NCBI GenBank assembly: GCA_041392785.1
Contig: JAWKLK010000010.1
Span: 124,001 to 188,000, forward strand
Origin: OLB9 sp041392785
GTDB taxonomy: Bacteria > Bacteroidota > Bacteroidia > Chitinophagales > Saprospiraceae
Direction of reading: 5' to 3'
DNA length: 64,000 nt
The notes below the pieces were generated by a model. It was not told the origin of the DNA, did no database searches, and saw only the letters and a list, made by a program, of their open reading frames with translations. Position numbers and translations under genes: made by a program. Each line of letters opens with the position of its first letter. Position 1 is the stretch's first letter. Positions 62,478 through 64,000 of the stretch are shown here, one piece after another.

Positions 62478-64000
62478 ATGAAAAAGTTTGTACATTTCAT
62501 TGCTTTATGTATTTTAGTATGGGTTACACCATTATATGGTGCTACTCCAAAACACCCAATCTTAATAGCCTACGAATTATGTCACTCTGTTGATAATGGC
62601 ACGCAAAGTAGAATTTTTCACACTGCTCCTATCCATGGTGAAGGCATTTTTAGTACGGATTGTAATAACCCAACCGATATTACTGGAAGTCCTTTTAACG
62701 GTTTCTTAAGTGGAGGAGTTTCCACATACTATTCTGTTGACCTTGCTGCTGGAGAAAGTGTAGTTTTCTCTGGTCCAAGTAACATAGTAATTGCAACAGA
62801 TTGCGCAGGGGGTACCACGCCACTAGCACCCATTTGTAATTCCGGAGGTGAAACCGTAATCATTAGAGTCACACCCATTAATCCAGGAACTTACGCCATT
62901 TCTGCAAATATATACACCCTTACTGCTGACTTGACCTTTTCAGAAAGCAGTAATGTGGTAGATGACGGGATAGTTTGCTTCGGAGACCAATTTTCATTAT
63001 TAGCAACAGGAAACGGATCATCAGGATACAGTTATTCTTGGACTGGACCTTACGGTCCCACAGGATCAAATCCTATCTTAACTCATAATAGTAGCGCACA
63101 AGTGGGTACCCAAACTTATACAGTGACAATAACGGATATCAATAACTGTACAGCAACTTCATCAGTCGATATAATACTTGCAGACGATATAGGATTTACA
63201 ATAAATCCTGATGATAATTCACTATGTGAGGGTGATCAATTGACTATGGACATTTCCTGGAGTGTTGGCTCTGGTGGCTCGTATGACTTTGAATGGACTC
63301 TTCCTGATGGAAGTACAAGCACAGATGCACCTCCATTGGTTATTGATCCAGTTGACCCCAGTCATACTGGCACCTATACTTTGGTCGCTACAGAACAAAG
63401 CACAGGCTGCTCATCCTCTGCTACGTATTCTACAGTTACTGTAAATGCGCTTCCTTCTGTGGATGATATTACAAATTCAGACAGCGACGATATCATCTGT
63501 CATAATGCCACATTCTCTTTATCAACAGTTACATCTGGTACTGGTACAATAATTTCTTGGGATTGGGAGGGAACCAATGGATGGACAGGAACTGGCAATC
63601 CAGTTAATATTACCAATACTACAGTTTCCACGGAAACAGTAACTTATTCTGTCACTGTAACAGACAATAACGGTTGTACAAATACGGGCACGCATGATGT
63701 GACCCTATTAGAAGAAATTCTATTTACTATTACTTCCACTGAATCAAGTGGTACTGCACCTGATGATGATAATCTTTGTGAAGGGGATGACCTTTCTTTT
63801 GATCTCAACTTCACATCAGGAGATACAGGTGACTTTTCTTACAACTGGTCTAGTACAGGTGGATATACTGGTACAGATGCTCCGCCCTTCACTATCAATG
63901 GAGTTGATAATACACATGCTGGAACATATAATGTAACCGTCACTGACAATACCAGTGGCTGTTCTAGTACAGCCACATATGGTACAATAGTGATACATGC
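62478..64000 (+). CDS. Large secreted protein with Ig/PKD-like repeats (3' end outside window)
   Basis: The ATG at 62478 starts a signal peptide (MKKFVHFIALCILVWVTPLYG), then an N-terminal domain with four Cys (residues 30-130) and from about residue 150 a run of Ig/PKD-like repeats. These recur every 80-90 residues with motifs such as SYSWTGPYGPTGSNP, YTVTITDINNCTATSS, YSVTVTDNNGCTNTG and YNVTVTDNTSGCSS. The frame is open for 507 codons to the window end. Such proteins are T9SS-exported adhesins in Bacteroidota; no sorting signal can be checked here. It is a paralogue in style, not in sequence, of the giant gene. Confidence 0.85.
   Translation, partial: MKKFVHFIALCILVWVTPLYGATPKHPILIAYELCHSVDNGTQSRIFHTAPIHGEGIFSTDCNNPTDITGSPFNGFLSGGVSTYYSVDLAAGESVVFSGPSNIVIATDCAGGTTPLAPICNSGGETVIIRVTPINPGTYAISANIYTLTADLTFSESSNVVDDGIVCFGDQFSLLATGNGSSGYSYSWTGPYGPTGSNPILTHNSSAQVGTQTYTVTITDINNCTATSSVDIILADDIGFTINPDDNSLCEGDQLTMDISWSVGSGGSYDFEWTLPDGSTSTDAPPLVIDPVDPSHTGTYTLVATEQSTGCSSSATYSTVTVNALPSVDDITNSDSDDIICHNATFSLSTVTSGTGTIISWDWEGTNGWTGTGNPVNITNTTVSTETVTYSVTVTDNNGCTNTGTHDVTLLEEILFTITSTESSGTAPDDDNLCEGDDLSFDLNFTSGDTGDFSYNWSSTGGYTGTDAPPFTINGVDNTHAGTYNVTVTDNTSGCSSTATYGTIVIH

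Overview
The window is A+T-rich and reads as a chromosomal segment of a Bacteroidota bacterium, most likely from the Saprospiria/Saprospiraceae. The evidence is the phylum-typical order rpmB-rpmG-DUF4295-ftsY, several promoters of the form TTTG-N19/20-TAnnTTTG, a SusC/SusD/SusE-F outer-membrane triad, type IX secretion (T9SS) C-terminal sorting domains, a type III glutamine synthetase, a Rho factor with a long charged insertion, and giant reprolysin-like secreted proteins of the kind common in Saprospiraceae. The lineage is inferred from gene content only. Both window edges cut genes: a porin-like gene at the left and an Ig/PKD-like surface protein at the right.

Layout. 1-2.9 kb (minus): tRNA-Arg(ACG), rpmB, rpmG and a DUF4295 gene behind one strong promoter, then ftsY translationally coupled to a putative porin. 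3-4 kb: a small T9SS cargo protein. 4.4-10.3 kb (plus): SusC-SusD-SusE/F, closed by a terminator and without a neighbouring glycoside hydrolase. 10.4-17.4 kb: class III-type sirtuin, lipoprotein amidohydrolase, a PGM1-like ATP-grasp peptide ligase, a secreted MORN-caspase protein and a DUF4920 lipoprotein. 17.7-30.3 kb: one giant gene of about 4,184 codons (reprolysin protease, lamin-tail domain, repeats, C-type lectin, HYR-like modules, dockerin-like and cohesin-like domains, T9SS signal), now split by two opposite one-base indels. 30.6-36.3 kb: BlaI/M56 regulator pair, GNAT plus a D-amino-acid racemase-like enzyme, bestrophin, DUF2200 and another small conserved protein. 36.4-43 kb (minus): glutamine synthetase III and a second reprolysin/T9SS protein. 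43.1-45.7 kb (minus): ECF sigma factor, anti-sigma-like protein and three DUF4252-type proteins. 45.8-53.5 kb: flippase, rpmH, rho, serS, a zinc peptidase, frr and a GyrI-like protein. 53.5-57 kb: pabB-pabC, a lipid A-type acyltransferase, DUF2905 and a nucleotidyltransferase. 57.2-62.2 kb: an Ala-rich lipoprotein, LolA, an outer-membrane protein, a Pif1-like helicase, a serine hydrolase and a SUI1/YciH protein. 62.5 kb to the end: the start of a second large surface protein behind a structured leader.

A recurring feature is gene breakage by single-base length changes in mononucleotide runs. Five breaks in four genes are well supported: 15985-15987, 18551-18553, 21710/21711, 31312-31316 and 57369-57371. 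Restoring one base at each gives uninterrupted, correctly spaced domains. This pattern looks more like homopolymer error in a long-read consensus than decay or programmed frameshifting, and the fragments should be read as whole genes. Much of the window serves the cell envelope: secretion of large adhesin/protease proteins, outer-membrane uptake, lipoprotein sorting and lipid A acylation. The rest is core translation and transcription (ribosomal proteins, serS, frr, rho, ftsY). I see no mobile element with a transposase, no CRISPR array and no recognisable defence island.
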